From the NCBI GenBank assembly GCA_029948255.1, contig JALIZF010001617.1, positions 1 through 64,000 of the forward strand: a stretch of 64,000 nucleotides of DNA, written 5' to 3'. This document shows, in pieces, positions 1-13,662 of the stretch (position 1 is its first letter; each line of letters starts with the position of its first letter). Source of the stretch: Telmatactis stephensoni. Lineage: Eukaryota; Cnidaria; Anthozoa; Actiniaria; Isophelliidae. The notes below the pieces were generated by a model. The model worked only from the letters and a program-made list of their open reading frames with translations, was not told the origin of the DNA and did not search any database. The position numbers were made by a program, and so were the translations under genes.

Positions 1-37
1 TCAGCGACACGAAAACGAGGCGACCAAATCAAACAAA

Positions 38-59
38 ATGGCGGCTGATAGCGAAGTAT
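38..59 (+). CDS. possible first coding exon (MAADSEV...)
   Basis: An ATG in good context (aaaATGG) opens a seven-codon stretch, MAADSEV, that runs straight into a consensus splice donor, GTAAGT, at 60-65. This is the shape of a first coding exon. No matching second exon was found: the acceptor-like site near 454 would create an in-frame stop with either possible donor. It may belong to the same plus-strand gene as the terminal exon at 8289-8558, but no joining exon is visible. Weak call. Confidence 0.2.
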
Positions 60-1138
60 GTAAGTACTGACAAGAGCTAACAAGAGCCAAAATGGCTTCT
101 CGCTCTGGCCACTTTGTTGAATGAAATGTTTGAATTTTCATTTCTGTGAAGCTTTTTATTCCTTTCACTGGCTTCAGCGTACATCAGTCCATAACTCATA
201 TGAATAAAAATCTACTAGTATTCTAATGCAAATCTCGCATTTGACTGCTCTACTCACCTTCAATTAAAACATGATAGAAGGTGGGTAGAGAAAATAGGGA
301 TTCGTGATTTGCAAAATTTATCAACAACTTTGTATATATAAAACATGGTTTGTAGCTATATTTGTCGTAAATACCACTAGTGGTATAGTTATTCAAAAGA
401 ACACATACAAATGTTAATATGAGCTAAGGATTAATTTTTGCAATTTTGATTGCAGAGTTGAATCACCGACGTCTAACGCGGACTACTTCGAAAAGTGATA
501 AAAATGGCTTTCAAGCCTAAACTAACTAAGACAACTGAACTATATTCAAGTGAAATAGCCAAAGAAATTTATCCAAATTAAAAAAATGACTGTTTTCGTT
601 TTTTCGTCAGGTTTTTGGTCGATTTTTGGCGTGAATGACTTCAAAGTCACAGAAAAACAAACTCTTCAGTAAGCGAGTCATTTGTGAGGACAAAGACGGT
701 ATTGTTTAAAAAAAGACGAGACCGAAAAACTTTATAATTAAGGTAAACAGGGAATACGTAAGTGTAGAATAACTTTATTTTTTTCCCGGTCTGGTCCGAC
801 ACGAAATCTCTAGCTCTGATTGGCTCGCGACCGCACCGGCTTTGAGGTCGGCGGAAATGGAAAAACTGTGCCTCGCCTTGAAAACGGACCGAGACCGTAT
901 ATTCAAGTCCTCGGGCACCGTTTTCCCTATCTCCGGACCTCCCTGCCGGTAAATAATATATATTTATCTTTCAATAACTTTTCTGCAGTATTCTTTTAGG
1001 TTCAGAAGCTATGATTTGAAAAGCTGCCCTTATACACCGAGTTACGAGTGTTGGTAAGCTCGATCGGTTTTCGATCGTCTTTTCGCTCGAACATGTAAAG
1101 AAATCTCCACATACAAGCATCCGATAATCCGTACTTCT

Positions 1139-1191
1139 TTCTTTCTTTCATTCATTCATTCATTCATTCATTCATTCATTCATTCATTCAT

Positions 1192-1263
<72 letters not shown>

Positions 1264-1266
1264 TTT
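1139..1266. repeat. compound microsatellite (cattc)n-(tttc)n
   Basis: A run of cattcatt units passes into pure tttc repeats, pyrimidine-rich on the plus strand. Minus-strand open frames across it are low-complexity Lys/Arg/Glu artefacts. Confidence 0.9.
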
Positions 1267-2041
1267 TGTTGTTGAGATTTTCGAATTCTTCATGATTAAA
1301 TCACGCTTTTTAGCGGGAGAACGCTTAATTCTCTCTGGTCGTGCTACCGATTTTCCTTCCAAATATGAAGAAAGACAGTTGCCAAGGAAACTAATGTTGT
1401 GACTGCTTTCCGAATTATGCATGCACGAACACCTAGACAAAAGCTAATTAAAGAAATCGGTAATGATCGCGGTAGTTCGGAGACATTTCGATTTTCCGGA
1501 AGGTGGGCGTAGATGTGGCCAATACTACTTTGTTCGTCTTCGTCTCATCACGTTTTTTCCGTGAGGGTGCGAAGTCATCTTGTGTCCTTCCGAACGATCA
1601 TTTCCAATCCTAAGCTCTAGGCCCTTCGGCCAGAGCAATAACAAACTAAAAAGTACAATTGGACGAAATGATAGGCGAAAAACTTGTCGCTTCCATCCAA
1701 AGAAAACCAATTCTTTGGAAATGGGATTATTTAACACAGGGTCACCTATACCCCTTTGCAAAATGAAATTACGCAAAATTATTCGGTCTTTTCACGCGTC
1801 ACGGATAATTAAAAAATCTCATTCACGTTCACAAAAAAAAAAACCAACTGAAAAAAGAAAATTAAAAAGTTGCTTTCACGTGGACGCAAAAAGATTTTAG
1901 ACCTTAAATCACGTTTCACGTCAAAATAAATCAGCCATTCACGTTTCGAGCAAAAGCATATAAAGGGGACCAGCTGTTAACGCGTTAAAAATAACATCGG
2001 ATGTGTTGAATTGGACCGGTTGTCAAATCCACAGGAATTAC

Positions 2042-2261
2042 TTAAGGCCGATTTACACCACATGATTCGTCGGCCCGATTTGAAATCCATTGTTTTTGCG
2101 CTACAATTCATTTGATTTTCCTTTCAAAAAAAATCGGCCCGACACGAAAAAATTTGTAGCCGATTTCTGCGAATCGGGCCGATTCTTCCTTTTCCCGAAC
2201 AAAACCTTGTAAAAAAAATCGGGCCGACAATCGTAGCGTAGGCGTGTAAATCAGCCTTTAA
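2042..2261. mobile_element. fold-back MITE-like element
   Basis: The ends are inverted copies: left taaggccgatttacac, right gtgtaaatcagccttta. Inside, the motif atcggcccga and its complement occur several times, so most of the 220 bp can fold on itself. There is no coding capacity. Non-autonomous DNA transposon by structure; family not identified. Confidence 0.55.
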
Positions 2262-2452
2262 GATTCCCCGACACAACCTTTTTAAAATCAGGCCTGGTTG
2301 CACAGCAATAACAACAAGTCTTCAAGGGTCCTTCAAGTTTTGACCGAAAGTTCTTCGTAAAAACATTAATATTAAATATGTGCCAATATATCTATTGTGT
2401 TCTATGTAATTGATAGATTTCACGCTAAGCATTATGGCGCATTTAATTATGA

Positions 2453-2820
2453 AATGAGCTTTTATCAGGTATTTTTAAATTCGTAGAACGGCAGAAAAAG
2501 AATTACCATAGCTGCAAAGAGCATGTTAAAATTAGCAAGACAGTGAGGTTTGAAGGAATTAAATCCAAAACTCGCGAGAATATGAATTTTTGAAAAGTGT
2601 GAATTTGTAAGAAAACCTTTGCTAGTAGGCATCTCTTGCCTACCAGCGAATGTTTCCATACAAAATTTCGATAGTTCGGAAAATTCATATCTTCGTGAAT
2701 TTGAAAGTTACTTCATTCAAACTTCACAGTTTTACTAATTTTGACGTGCTCTTTCCAGCCATGGTAATTATATTTCTGTAATGTGACTTTTGGAATTACA
2801 TGATAAAATTAAAGCTCATT
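2453..2820. mobile_element. MITE with aatgagcttttatca termini, copy 1
   Basis: About 368 bp bounded by aatgagcttttatca and its inverse; the right end is disturbed by a few extra bases. The interior is partly self-complementary (tgcctaccagcga and the inverse of its relatives near the middle; ccatagctg/cagccatgg further out). A second copy lies in opposite orientation at 49682-50039, inside a LINE, which shows that the unit is mobile. Confidence 0.75.
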
Positions 2821-3200
2821 CCTTGACCATAATTATAAAGAATTAGCATAATAGTTACGAATGTCGAGCATAATGTGTACAGCCCTATATTTTTAGCTGT
2901 AGGTTTCGGGCTCTGTATAGGGCACCAAAGCGAGGCTATTGCCTTTTAAGGTCATATGACGCAATGACACCCTGGCTGGAAAAAAAATACTACACAAACA
3001 ATGCACAAATAAACTGAGTGTTCTTTCTATTCATTGAAAAAGAAAAATGTCCAGCAATACGACTAAGGTAAGATTGCTATAAACGATTGACTGAATTACT
3101 TCTCAGGTCCAATTAGTACATGGGCTTTTAGTTTTCAGATTTACAAAGCACCAATGTTCGTTTCGTACGTCCTTGCCCAACGTCTTGACATTTTTCGGCG

Positions 3201-3341
3201 GCTAAGGAGCTGTTTATATGGAAGCCAGCCAGCCCGGTAAGCGGGCTGACTTCTTTTGTTTTCTTTTCCCTGGGGGCCACGGAACAAAAGAAGTCAGCCC
3301 GCTTACCGGGCTGGCTGGCTTCCATATAACCAGCCCCTAAC
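3201..3341. mobile_element. GC-rich fold-back hairpin element
   Basis: Arms of about 58 bp at 3202-3260 and 3282-3340 are nearly perfect inverted repeats around a loop of about 20 bp; the core motif is ccagcccggtaagcgggctgac. Related motifs (agcccggtaa, taccgggcc, atataatcaagcc) recur near 28440-28650, suggesting one dispersed family. Non-coding. Confidence 0.7.
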
Positions 3342-4387
3342 TCGTCCGGTGAAACTGGTTTATGCGGTTTGAAACTAAATCTGAAACTAAAACTCTAATT
3401 CACTTTTGACATCATTTTCAAATTTGAAAGATTTTGCCATTAACTTCTTGATAGTGAATTTCTTCTCAAGGATTTGGTTAATGTCAGCCAAAATAACTGC
3501 TGTTCTGAATGGCTAAGGGGTCCCACAGCTCAGAACAAATTAACAATATGTTTTGTGTGGTTTTGTACGCATTTTGCCAGTGCAATCACGTTTGAGAACA
3601 GGCGATCACTTCATCGTATCATAGTAATTGTTTCGTGTTATTAGTGAGAACAGCCGGCGATGCATGTAAAGGTTCACCATGAGATTTAGTTGTTGTAAAC
3701 CATTTTTACCATACTCTATACATTCTTAAAAGACATCAAATTTACATCAAATGATGCTATCGTAGTTGCATTTTTTTCAATTTTCTTATTCTTTTGAAAT
3801 AAATAACACCCGAAAGTTACCAATGCACAACTGAATTAATGTAATATGGTTATTTTTCTTGAAATTCAGGAAAGCATTTATGTACGATAAAATCACTGAT
3901 AAATGGCTCAGAACCGAAATTCAATTTTCTTTAAATAAAATGCGACGTTTCGACGTCGTTTCCATTAGCAGGTTGATTATTGAATTGTTGAATTACTGCA
4001 AACCATCGTAAAAATAAAAAAAGATTGTTTTCACCTTACTATGCAGGTTTTCCGTGACAAAATTAGCATCAAGCGTTGATCAACGGTAGAATAGTACGAT
4101 GATCGATTGTTTTAATTTCTGAGCTTTTACTAATGAATGCTGTGATTGAAATCTTTTCCGTTACTAAGTCAGACAGGGAGCTTCGTTTATCTAGAATGTT
4201 TTGAATGGAGTTCTTTCTGCAAGTAATTTCGTTATCAGTGGGTGTCGATAAAAATATAGATAGCCCTCTGAAAAGCCTAAGAAGTATAAACAAACACACA
4301 ACTTAGCGAAAAATGTGGGAAAATGGGAGAAGGAGGGAGAGAAAAAGAGTGAGGCCGATTAAATTATGAGTCAATTCACTGAAAAAT

Positions 4388-4418
4388 GCAAGTAAGAAAG
4401 ACAGAAAGAAAGAAAGAC

Positions 4419-4492
<74 letters not shown>

Positions 4493-4645
4493 GAAGGAAG
4501 GAAGGAAGGAAGGGAGGGAGGGAGGGAGGGAGGGAGGGAGGGAGGGAGGGAGGGAGGAAGGAAGAGAGAATGAAAGAAAGAAAACAGAAAAAAGAAAAAA
4601 GAAAGAAAGAGAAAGAGAGAAAGAAGAAGAAAAAAAAAAAAACAA
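4388..4645. repeat. purine microsatellite (gaaa)n/(gaag)n/(ggga)n
   Basis: About 250 bp of almost pure purine on the plus strand, passing from gaaa to ggaa to gggа-type units and back. Long open frames on both strands here are only Lys/Arg/Glu or Phe/Leu/Ser/Pro repeats. Confidence 0.9.
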
Positions 4646-7600
4646 CGATCAATTTTATAAACAAAATACAAAAACAGGAACAGCGATCCCACATCTCTAT
4701 CATCGCTGGGAGAAACATCCATTATATTTCTTTTCTAAACATTCAGTTTGATACTATCTTTAGTAATCAGTAGAAACTTCAGAGGAAAGAGTAAAAAACA
4801 ATGCCTTTGGCGGAACCCAGGTTAATTGAGTGGTCAAAAAAGCCAACAAAACACCAACGCAACACGGACTGATTTCACCTCAAAGACTTCACTTCAGATA
4901 AAATCAGTTGGAAGCATAAAAATGAAAAGGCCTCGTCGGGCATAGACTAAGAGAATTTAACAGCATTAAAACTCTATTAGTCATTCATTTCAGACGCAGT
5001 GTCGCTGGGTGGTTAGAGTTAATGCTAAGTCAATACAGAAATTTGGAGAAGCTGTCCGGCGGTTTATGAATTATTCAATATTATTGACTTTTCCGTGGAA
5101 CATACGGTGTCTCGTATCATCTGTGCACTGATGGACGCCACGTTTGTCATTAATTTTGGTATAACAAATTAAAATGACTAAGTTAAAGAAGAGATTACTA
5201 TTACGGTATTTCCATATAAAAATTGCATAAAGATTATCATATTGTAGACAGATTCCTACGGAACTATGAAGAAATGTCAGATAAACATGACATTCTCTCT
5301 TTGCACGGGGGGAAGCAAAAAAATGGTCCAAAACTGATTCGTATAAATATATACTTCAAAGCTGAAGTTTTATTTCTCTTGGCCCCTTGTTAAAAACTCA
5401 GTATGAATTGAAAAGCTAGATTTAGACATGGTTTCACGCGTATTTATTTTTCGTGATTCCTTTTAAAAAGCAAGTACAGGATATTGGTTGTCAAAAAGTC
5501 AAAAGTTTCGGTTTAATCGGCAATGTAAGACGAAAATTAGCACTAAAAAGTCGGTGAACAAATTTATATATGACCATCAATAAAAACAAGATCAAAAGTT
5601 TATCGTGAGAGAAGTCATGGTCACGTGACTAGTAGGAGTAGAAAATATCGAAAGTAAAAACTACTAAGCCTGGATGTATTCAACACGATAATTTTCTAGG
5701 CACTTTACTGAACACTTGAGCAAAGTTAAAGTGTTTACTTGAAAGCGAAAGCAATAAATCCTGAAATTCATAATGAGGAATATTTATATTGAATAAAATG
5801 CTCAAATTGCTTAGCAACACTACTTATATTTACTTCTGTAAAATAGCTCTCCTACAGCGTTGGTTCTGAGGATTCTGAGTGATACTGATGTTTTTAATTT
5901 GTAAATTTCCATGTAGACTTCAAGGGCTACAGTATTATTGGGTTGGTTCTTCAATGACTCACGACCACACTGTATGGTGTTTGACGGAAATACAACTTAA
6001 AACCATTCTCATGTTATATATAGAGCTAATGAATTACAGACTAAAAATCACTTCAGTATTATTGATGACTTGATTGTAAATGAATGCAGAAGGACAGGGT
6101 CACGAAATATCTAGAAAAAATTGTCTAGCTTTCCTATTCATTTTGGATAAGGCTGAAGTGTATCTCTTGACCGATAATAGAGGACTTGTTATCTCTTTGA
6201 TTTAATGCTATGTAAACAATGGAGGCTGTTGCGGATACTGTATTCATGAAAGTACATTGAACTTCAATTTACTTTAAATTAAAATTTCGTATGTTTGCCA
6301 TGATTTATTGCTGGTATGATCTTTAAACTTTTGGTAAAAGTTTCACCCCGGAAAAACGAAGCATTTTGAACTGAAAAACGAAACTACAGAAAACTACTAG
6401 TATATTTTGCTGTTCCAGACCAGTTTTATGTTCTAATTATCAGGTTTACTAAAGCTTGACTCGAGCTTTAGTTCACTAGAGAAGCTATTTTATTTGTATT
6501 TCAAATTCACAGTTTTCGAAGAGAAAAGGAGACTGAAAAGAAATACGAAAATACATCATTCAGTTACTTAAAGAAATAAACGAATGTTTGTTTGCTAAAT
6601 TGAAAAAGTCTTTTATTGCACTCAGGAATAAGATAATCCGGTTGTACACAAACAAGTCAAATATAGAAAATTTAGCAATTCAATTTCAAGATTTTACAAG
6701 ATACTCGCTAAAATGAAAAATTGACTCATGAAAAACTCAAAGAAATATAAATGGTTGACAAAAGCTATTTTTGTCATAAATGGCGCGCAAGGCATTAAGG
6801 GAGTTCCATGTCCGCTATCTTGTTTTTTGAATTCAAAGAAAATTGTCTTTTAAAAAACATCTGAAAGATGTAAAATTAAAACTGACTGCTTCAATTTTAA
6901 TTACAAAAAATATGGATCCAAACATTTGCTTTGATTTTCACAAGTCTTTGATTCTGTTTGATTTTACTGTAATTGTCCGAAACGCTCGAGAAAAGTCGGC
7001 CATTTAGTTTCGGTGTACTATTTTAATCCGGTTAATGGTTAATAGTATGAAACTTTTTTACATTCAGAAAATAAGCATATCGTGAATCATTATGTCCTAG
7101 TTAAAATCCTGTCATTTAAAGATCGAATGTTGGGGCAATTCAAAAACCGAGGGGGTCACCGTATTGGTTACTGAGCTATATTAAAGTGGTATTTTCAATG
7201 AGGCGCGGCGACTTTTCTCGAGATGTAGATAATCTATATGGTCGATCTGAAGAATGCCAACAAAATTTTTCCAGGAAAAGGCCCAGAATGTATTAAAAGA
7301 TAGATTTGAGGTTTATCTAGCAGTTTTAATCGTATATTTGTTTGATGAGTTGCACATATGATATATAAAGGCATTCTAGATAACATTTCTACCCAATTAC
7401 GTGACGCAACGAAGTGTATACAAGTTGTAAAAATAAGGACATTTTACGACAATCCCATCAATGAAGTTGTATATATTTTTATTTTTTAAATCAAAAAAGT
7501 GATAAGTACTGTCTTGAAGAAAAAGAAAAAACCAGGTGGTCATCGTATTATTTCAAGAGTTAGAAGAGCATAAAAGAGAAAACACTCCGAAAACGAACAC

Positions 7601-8288
7601 CAAATATCACCAATTTTAGCGATTTTCTCGCCCGGCTAGTCGATGGATAAGATATATCAATTAACTAAATTTAAAAGTTCGAGGTTAAATACCTACATTA
7701 TGCGGTATACAATGTTTCTTGATTAAATTTTTTTTCTGCATGGTATTTGGATGACAAAATATTATTTTTCTCCGCTAAAGTCACAGGGAGCCCAAACTTA
7801 CCAGTTGTCAATATGCGACTTAAAATATCGCAAATAATTGTCAAAAATTGCATACGCCGAGTCTTTAAGTTTTATATTCTATAAAGTTGAAATGGATTTA
7901 GAGTTGGTTTTAGCTGCATTTGTGTGAATTTTGAGTTGTTTTGGTCTCTCTTTCCTTATCATTGTTCAAGACTGAGTAATGTTCTTATTCTCATCGAGCG
8001 GTACATGAAACAAACCCGAATTGATATCAAAAGTCTAAACAATTTGAATATTATGGGTGAAGAAATTCAAGTTTACTTTGCTTGAAACTTCTTTGCAAAT
8101 TCAAGTTTGTTCTGTTTCTGAGTGTAGAAAGCCGATATTTTACAAATTTCGGCCGTTACATATTTGATTGACAGAAGTCAAAACGCATGTTTTGGGCTGG
8201 CGCCAAATTTGTCGACGTCGCGTAATTATGAAAGGCGTTGTAGTTACCTTAAACAGTTGATGTATTGAGTCCCTTGGATTTTTTTCAG

Positions 8289-8558
8289 TGTCAAAATGAA
8301 GAGAGTTACATAAATTCTTCATCCACTGCAACCTCAAACGGTGCCCCACTTCAAGTACCGAGACAGCAAAGACCGAGGAGCGCGCCTGGAAGCCAGTCAA
8401 CAGACAATGTCACGCAAGCACCTCCACTAAATCCACCAACACTTCAAGTTAACGGCCATAACTCCACGACAGATAATCGACGCATGGCAGTGTGTGACGC
8501 CAACGATGAGGCCCAAAGAGCTCGACGACGAATGCGAGTATACCAAAAACGCTTTTAA
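8289..8558 (+). CDS. terminal coding exon of an unrecognised gene
   Basis: A polypyrimidine tract and acceptor (ttttttcag) at 8281-8288 are followed by an open frame of 89 codons ending in TAA at 8556-8558. The peptide starts CQNEES, is rich in Ser, Thr, Asn, Pro and Gln with no hydrophobic segment, and ends in a basic stretch, RARRRMRVYQKRF. Balanced composition, the sharp acceptor and a polyadenylation signal 139 bases after the stop support a real 3' exon. I do not recognise the protein; it looks like a disordered, probably cytoplasmic or nuclear, C-terminal tail. The gene converges on ADAM10. Upstream exons were not identified. Confidence 0.5.
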   Translation, partial: CQNEESYINSSSTATSNGAPLQVPRQQRPRSAPGSQSTDNVTQAPPLNPPTLQVNGHNSTTDNRRMAVCDANDEAQRARRRMRVYQKRF

Positions 8559-8696
8559 AAATCACAGTTAATATCGTAGATGTGGTTGCTATAGAGACAT
8601 GACGTTCCTAGGGAAACAGGAAATGACAGGCGTGACCTATGTTGTCATGGAAAAGATGGAACGTAGGATTAATATGAAATTCATGGACTTTTTTTT

Positions 8697-8702
8697 AATA
8701 AA
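8697..8702 (+). terminator. polyadenylation signal AATAAA
   Basis: Canonical AATAAA 139 bases downstream of the TAA at 8558, on the same strand. It fits the 3' end of the plus-strand transcript. Confidence 0.5.
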
Positions 8703-10613
8703 ACCTGAACATGGTGGTTAGTGTAGATTCATGCAGATTTAATCGGAGCGAAAATGGTATAGAGGGGTAGTGACTACTTCTGCACTAACCCTTCTTCAAA
8801 GATTTTCACAGCATCTTTAGTGAATGCGGGCCGGACTACCTGGTTTCTATATAACTGTAGCTAATTGCTGGATTTGACTATTCGAAAGATCACTCGAGTG
8901 AATGGTACATGGCTTGCAGAAACGGTAAAACTTTTGTTTGTGTGATCGCTGAAACGCATGTATCCTTACACGATCGCCATAAAAAAAAACAAGGCTACTG
9001 AAAAGTATTATATATCCAAAGATTCGTCGCGGCCTTTGCGAGAAAAAGGTTTTCGCGTTTCTTTCTTTCAAATAATTAAAGCGGGGGTAGAATAACACAA
9101 ATTTATTCCAAGTACACCGCTAAGTAAGTCGACAAATCTATATCAGTCATTTTCTCTGTTGAGTCAGGACAGTGCGGTGGTAGCAAAATGAAGATTTATC
9201 ATACTGTAGATCGCAAAGCAGCTGGCAGAGGTACGCCTTCAAGCGTTTTCGCTGAACTGATGTATTTTGTAGCCGTTATATCCTTTTGGGCCGCGCATTA
9301 AACTTTTTTACCGTGGCTGTATCTCAGTCTACAGTCCCAGTCTTTATACCGTTGTTCCTGTATTGCTGTTATACAGAGACTAGAAACCACCTCATTCTCG
9401 TACCCAGAGCTCCTCGGTGGTCGTTTCTCCCGAATGAGTAGGGTCTGGGAACGAGAATGGGAACCGCCTCCTCATCTTCGAAGCACAGGAAGCCCAAACT
9501 CGTCAAAAGTAAGCCGTCCGATACTCCAATCCGAAGTCCTGCCTCCTCTAAACAACTTTTAAAATGATCATATGACCATACAGTCCCTGTATACAATTAC
9601 TAAAATCGGTAAATAAGCGCTAATAACAAAATAGCGGGTGGCGATTGGCCAACGGCGATTGCAAGGTCATACGCCTATTTCTTAAAAGGTTGTCGGACGA
9701 GAAACCTAAAGCACACGCGACTAGACCGAAAGGAAGCATGGGTAGGTGTAATTAAAATTTAACTGACTTTTCGGGTGTGGTCTTATTCAACATCACAAAA
9801 TGAAGTTCTGTGTTGTATAAGGGTATAGAGTAGATTTCGCAAGACTGTGAAAACGGCACCGCATGGTCACGGCACGGTTACGGCAGGAATCTCGAATGTT
9901 TTTATAGACATTACGGCAATGTTACGGCCACGGCACGGCGCGGTCCGTTTCACACTCATACGAAATCTGCTATAGCAAGCTACGGTGTGGATGTCGCAGT
10001 GATATTCGTGTGGTTTTATCCATAATTCCTTTTGAGTGAGTTGCGAATACTTATGGTCTTTGACCCGACAACGTTTTTTGAAATAGGTGTATACCTCCCT
10101 CTAAAGTTCCTACTTCTCACTGTAAGGTACTGTCTCGGTCTTAAAAACGCCAAATATCTCGCAACGTACCTAATAATCATTTTTGTGAATGAATGTATAA
10201 AGAATACCAAGGGGCTTTCACGTGTGGGATGGATAGTTTAACGGAACCTATAGCGCAGGCGCGATACAAAACAACTAGTGAATGTCCCTGGTTATTCTGA
10301 CATATGAATGGGACGGGTATTCGAGTAAAAAGACGACGACCAAAAGAATAATTCGTAAAGGGAGAATATCCGATATAAAGTTTATTTCTAAGTGACCACA
10401 AATATTATTCAATGTTCGATGCGTAGTTCAGACAACGTGCTTCCCATATGCCGTTCTTAATTTAAATTCCAGTTAGAGACATAATTCGGCTGGCTCTCGT
10501 GTGCTAAATGTCTAGGTCATTCTAAATCGAGCCCGCAGTTCCAAATTTTTTTAGACGTCGAACTTTCTTGCGACAATTTGATACGGCACATGGTTGGTAC
10601 GGCTGCTGAACTG

Positions 10614-11314
10614 GGCCTTTATCACATGACAAAAAATGATCATACTGTAAGCATCAGCTCAAGTAATCGGTAGTCTCCGAAATCTACAATTCAGTAAAGA
10701 TAGATTTTCACGTGACACGGGCAACATACGCAGACTCGGTAATGTACTGCTCATAAACAGCGCTAGTCTTCTTTCCCAACACACAAATAACACACACACA
10801 CAGACTCAGAAATATGCTGCTTCTTAGCAGTGCATTTCCATACCTAATTGATAAATACGAGAGCGTCTGTGCATGCTGCTTCTGTGTCTTGTCACTCGTG
10901 AAATCAATGCTGAACCATAGACATCTTAGTGATATGTAAAGTAAATGGAGTATAACAAAACAAGTGGGCCTTAATTACATGACAGAAAAGACCCTACTGT
11001 AAGCATCAACTAAAGAAATCGATAATCTCTGAAATCTACTACTCAGAAAAGACCGATTTTCACGCACGACAAACAGGCAACATACGCAGACTCGGTACTG
11101 TACTGCTGATAAACAGCATTAGTCTTTTCTGACACACAAATAACACACTCAGAAATATACTGCTTGTTAGCAGTGCATTTCCATACATAATTGATAAATA
11201 CGAGAGTCTGCGCATGTTGCTTTTGCGTCTTGTCACTCGTGAAACCAATGCTGAATCATACACATCTTAGTGATGTATTAAGTAAATGGAAGTATAATAA
11301 AACAAGTGGCTTAA
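10614..11314. repeat. tandem duplication, about 350 bp x 2
   Basis: Two adjacent copies (about 10614-10968 and 10969-11314) share blocks such as aacatacgcagactcggta, gcagtgcatttccatac and gtcttgtcactcgtgaaa in the same order. They differ by scattered substitutions and small indels. Related gactcagtaatgtactgctc motifs recur at 40028-40165, so the unit derives from a dispersed repeat. Confidence 0.85.
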
Positions 11315-12540
11315 AAAATTAATGTGGAATCACTGATTAATGTTAAGCACCGTGGCACTAAATGCAGTAATCTTTATGGGGCAGATTTCGAGCCAAAAAC
11401 CATATTATTCTCGAGTTGCATGTGGCGTCACGGCAGCCATCTTGGATGAACTTCAACAAAAGATTTATCATTAGCGTCTCTTGTTTGTTCATCTAACATG
11501 GCTACCGGTTCTTCGTCTTTTGATTCCCAAAGGAATGAATGAAACCCAGCAATTGGAAATAAACGGACCTGACAGTCACCACAACGAACGTCTGGTCTAC
11601 CCTGCGTAGCGACCCTACGGGGGGGGGGGGGGGGGGATTGGTCTGCTCTATTCAACTAGCTCAATAAATGTAGATGTACCGACTATGCAATGATTGGTCT
11701 AGGTTGTGTAGAATCCCTACAATAGGGAGAGTTACTAATCAGAGAATTAATACTATAAGTCATAAGAAATCTGAATTCTTCAGCGTATAAACCTTGTTAA
11801 TTCTCTGAAATAAATTATTTCGACTACGTTGCTTCCATAGAGGAAGAAGAAAAGCTTCAAGAGATGTAGTGGAGGGAACAACGCTGGTAAACAATGATAA
11901 AAAGTGGAAAGAAACTGTTATAAAGATATCGCTAAATCAATAACTCCTTATACACCAAGAGCAAGTATTTCTTACTGCACATGCTCAAGGAAATGCACTG
12001 TAAAATTACCGCCTCTTGGATGAGACTTCATCCAGACCTGCCAGGAATTGTGACTGACGATGAATGCCCATACATTTAGTAGCCACTCCATGGTGCTTAT
12101 ATTATAAACCATAAATACAAGTAAAAATGTCTAAGAATTTACAATTGGATCGAAGTTATATCGATGCTAAAACTACATTAAATTAGTGGAATCATTTTGT
12201 GAATACACCTATCATATTTTTAATTAAATATTCAATTACTGTATGTATGGAAGTGAATCAGGCGAAATTACAATTGAAATTGACCAATCAAAACCGAGAT
12301 AGTAACGGTGGGGGAAAAACGACGCGCGCGTGGTTCAAAAATGGCGGGAAAGTCATTGTCTTGCAAAACATTTAAAAAACTGTTCACTTTCATGTATAAT
12401 TTGTGAATATGCATCCAAATGAAGATCACCGGAGATGAAAATACTTTCAGCTAAAGCCGAGGTGACATTTCAAGATAACTCTAAGATCCTGTTGAAACAA
12501 GAACGAGTTGCCATCTGATTCGAACACCGGGCTTTACTCT

Positions 12541-13050
12541 TCTAAGAAGCCACTTCGCGCTTTCGTCCGCCATTTTGAACTGGGGCAAACGCGGCGAAAT
12601 TTATAGAAATCTGGATCACTTTCAGTTCCCGTAACTCAGCTCAATTCTATTGGTTTTTCAAAAACTTACATTTTAATATTTGAAAAAAAAAAAATTCTTT
12701 GGCATTTATGACTGCTAATATGATAACTACTGCAAGGCGGGAAATCGAGAAAATACAAATTTTGTTTTGAAAATCAAACGTTCAGTAAATATGAAAATTA
12801 GCTTGAAATTTAGATCATTCGTAAAAGATTGCCTTGTAAAAGGTAGTTAAATTACCTACACTGGTCTTATTTTCTTGTGTTTTGTCCGAAAAATGGGATG
12901 CATATATGCTGATTATTGACATTTAATGTTTAAAATTCCAACAAAATTGAGCCGAGTTATGGGAATTCAAAGTGGTCCAGATTTCTATAGATTTTGCCGC
13001 GTTTGGCCCAATTCAAAATGGCGGACGAAATCGTGAAGTGGCTTATTCTA
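12541..13050. mobile_element. fold-back element, about 510 bp
   Basis: Left arm (12541-12665) and right arm (12925-13050) are inverted copies: tctaagaagccactt...cgccattttgaa against ttcaaaatggcgg...aagtggcttattcta. The middle is AT-rich without coding potential. Typical of a MITE with long inverted repeats. Confidence 0.75.
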
Positions 13051-13662
13051 ATGATAGGGTTCCAGTCACTATTCTACATTACCTTCGAATAAACATTACC
13101 TAAAGAGAAGTTATGAAAGAACGCATGCATCGAATAATCAAATTAACTACATAATACATCGATTTCATATTTTTGCTTGATTTTCTATCACTTCAAAATT
13201 TCACGAAAGGCCGATCACTCCGCTGAAACAGACGCAGTTTTTAGACCTTTTCGGGCAATGAATAATAATATCTGAATCATGAATAATAACATCATGAATT
13301 ATATCAGAGCTGACAAAAAATCACCATATAAATGAGCTAAAACTCTAAGCTTGCTTTCAATAGCAAGTCGAGTAATCAATCATACACTGATAGTTTAAGT
13401 GGCCCAAACTCTTCTCTATCGTTCGCGTTTTAGCTTCCTATACAGTTATCGAGCTACCCTTAGTCTTGCCTAAAGCTACGTAAACAGCTGGCCAAAATCC
13501 AGCCAATTACTTGCATAAAAAGATTTAAATTTAATGTCTAATATGCGAAGCGGGTCCAAATAAGCCTACAAAATTTGAAGGCCAACATAATGTGTATATT
13601 TCTTTACATTCCTTCTAAGTAAATCGTATTGAATCAGGTAGGTTCAAGCCTCCCAGATCCCA

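Larger units (their letters stand above)
60..8288. other. 8.2 kb without recognisable coding exons
   Basis: This AT-rich stretch holds fold-back repeats (2042-2261, 2453-2820, 3201-3341), two microsatellites (1139-1266, 4388-4645) and otherwise unmatched DNA. If the gene ending at 8558 starts near 38, this is its intron space; short internal exons could have been missed. The open frames here are short, low in complexity or tied to repeats. Confidence 0.5.

Noticed and set aside
4303..4751. Overlapping long frames on both strands
   Set aside because: Pure translations of gaaa/ggga repeats; low complexity and no start or splice context.
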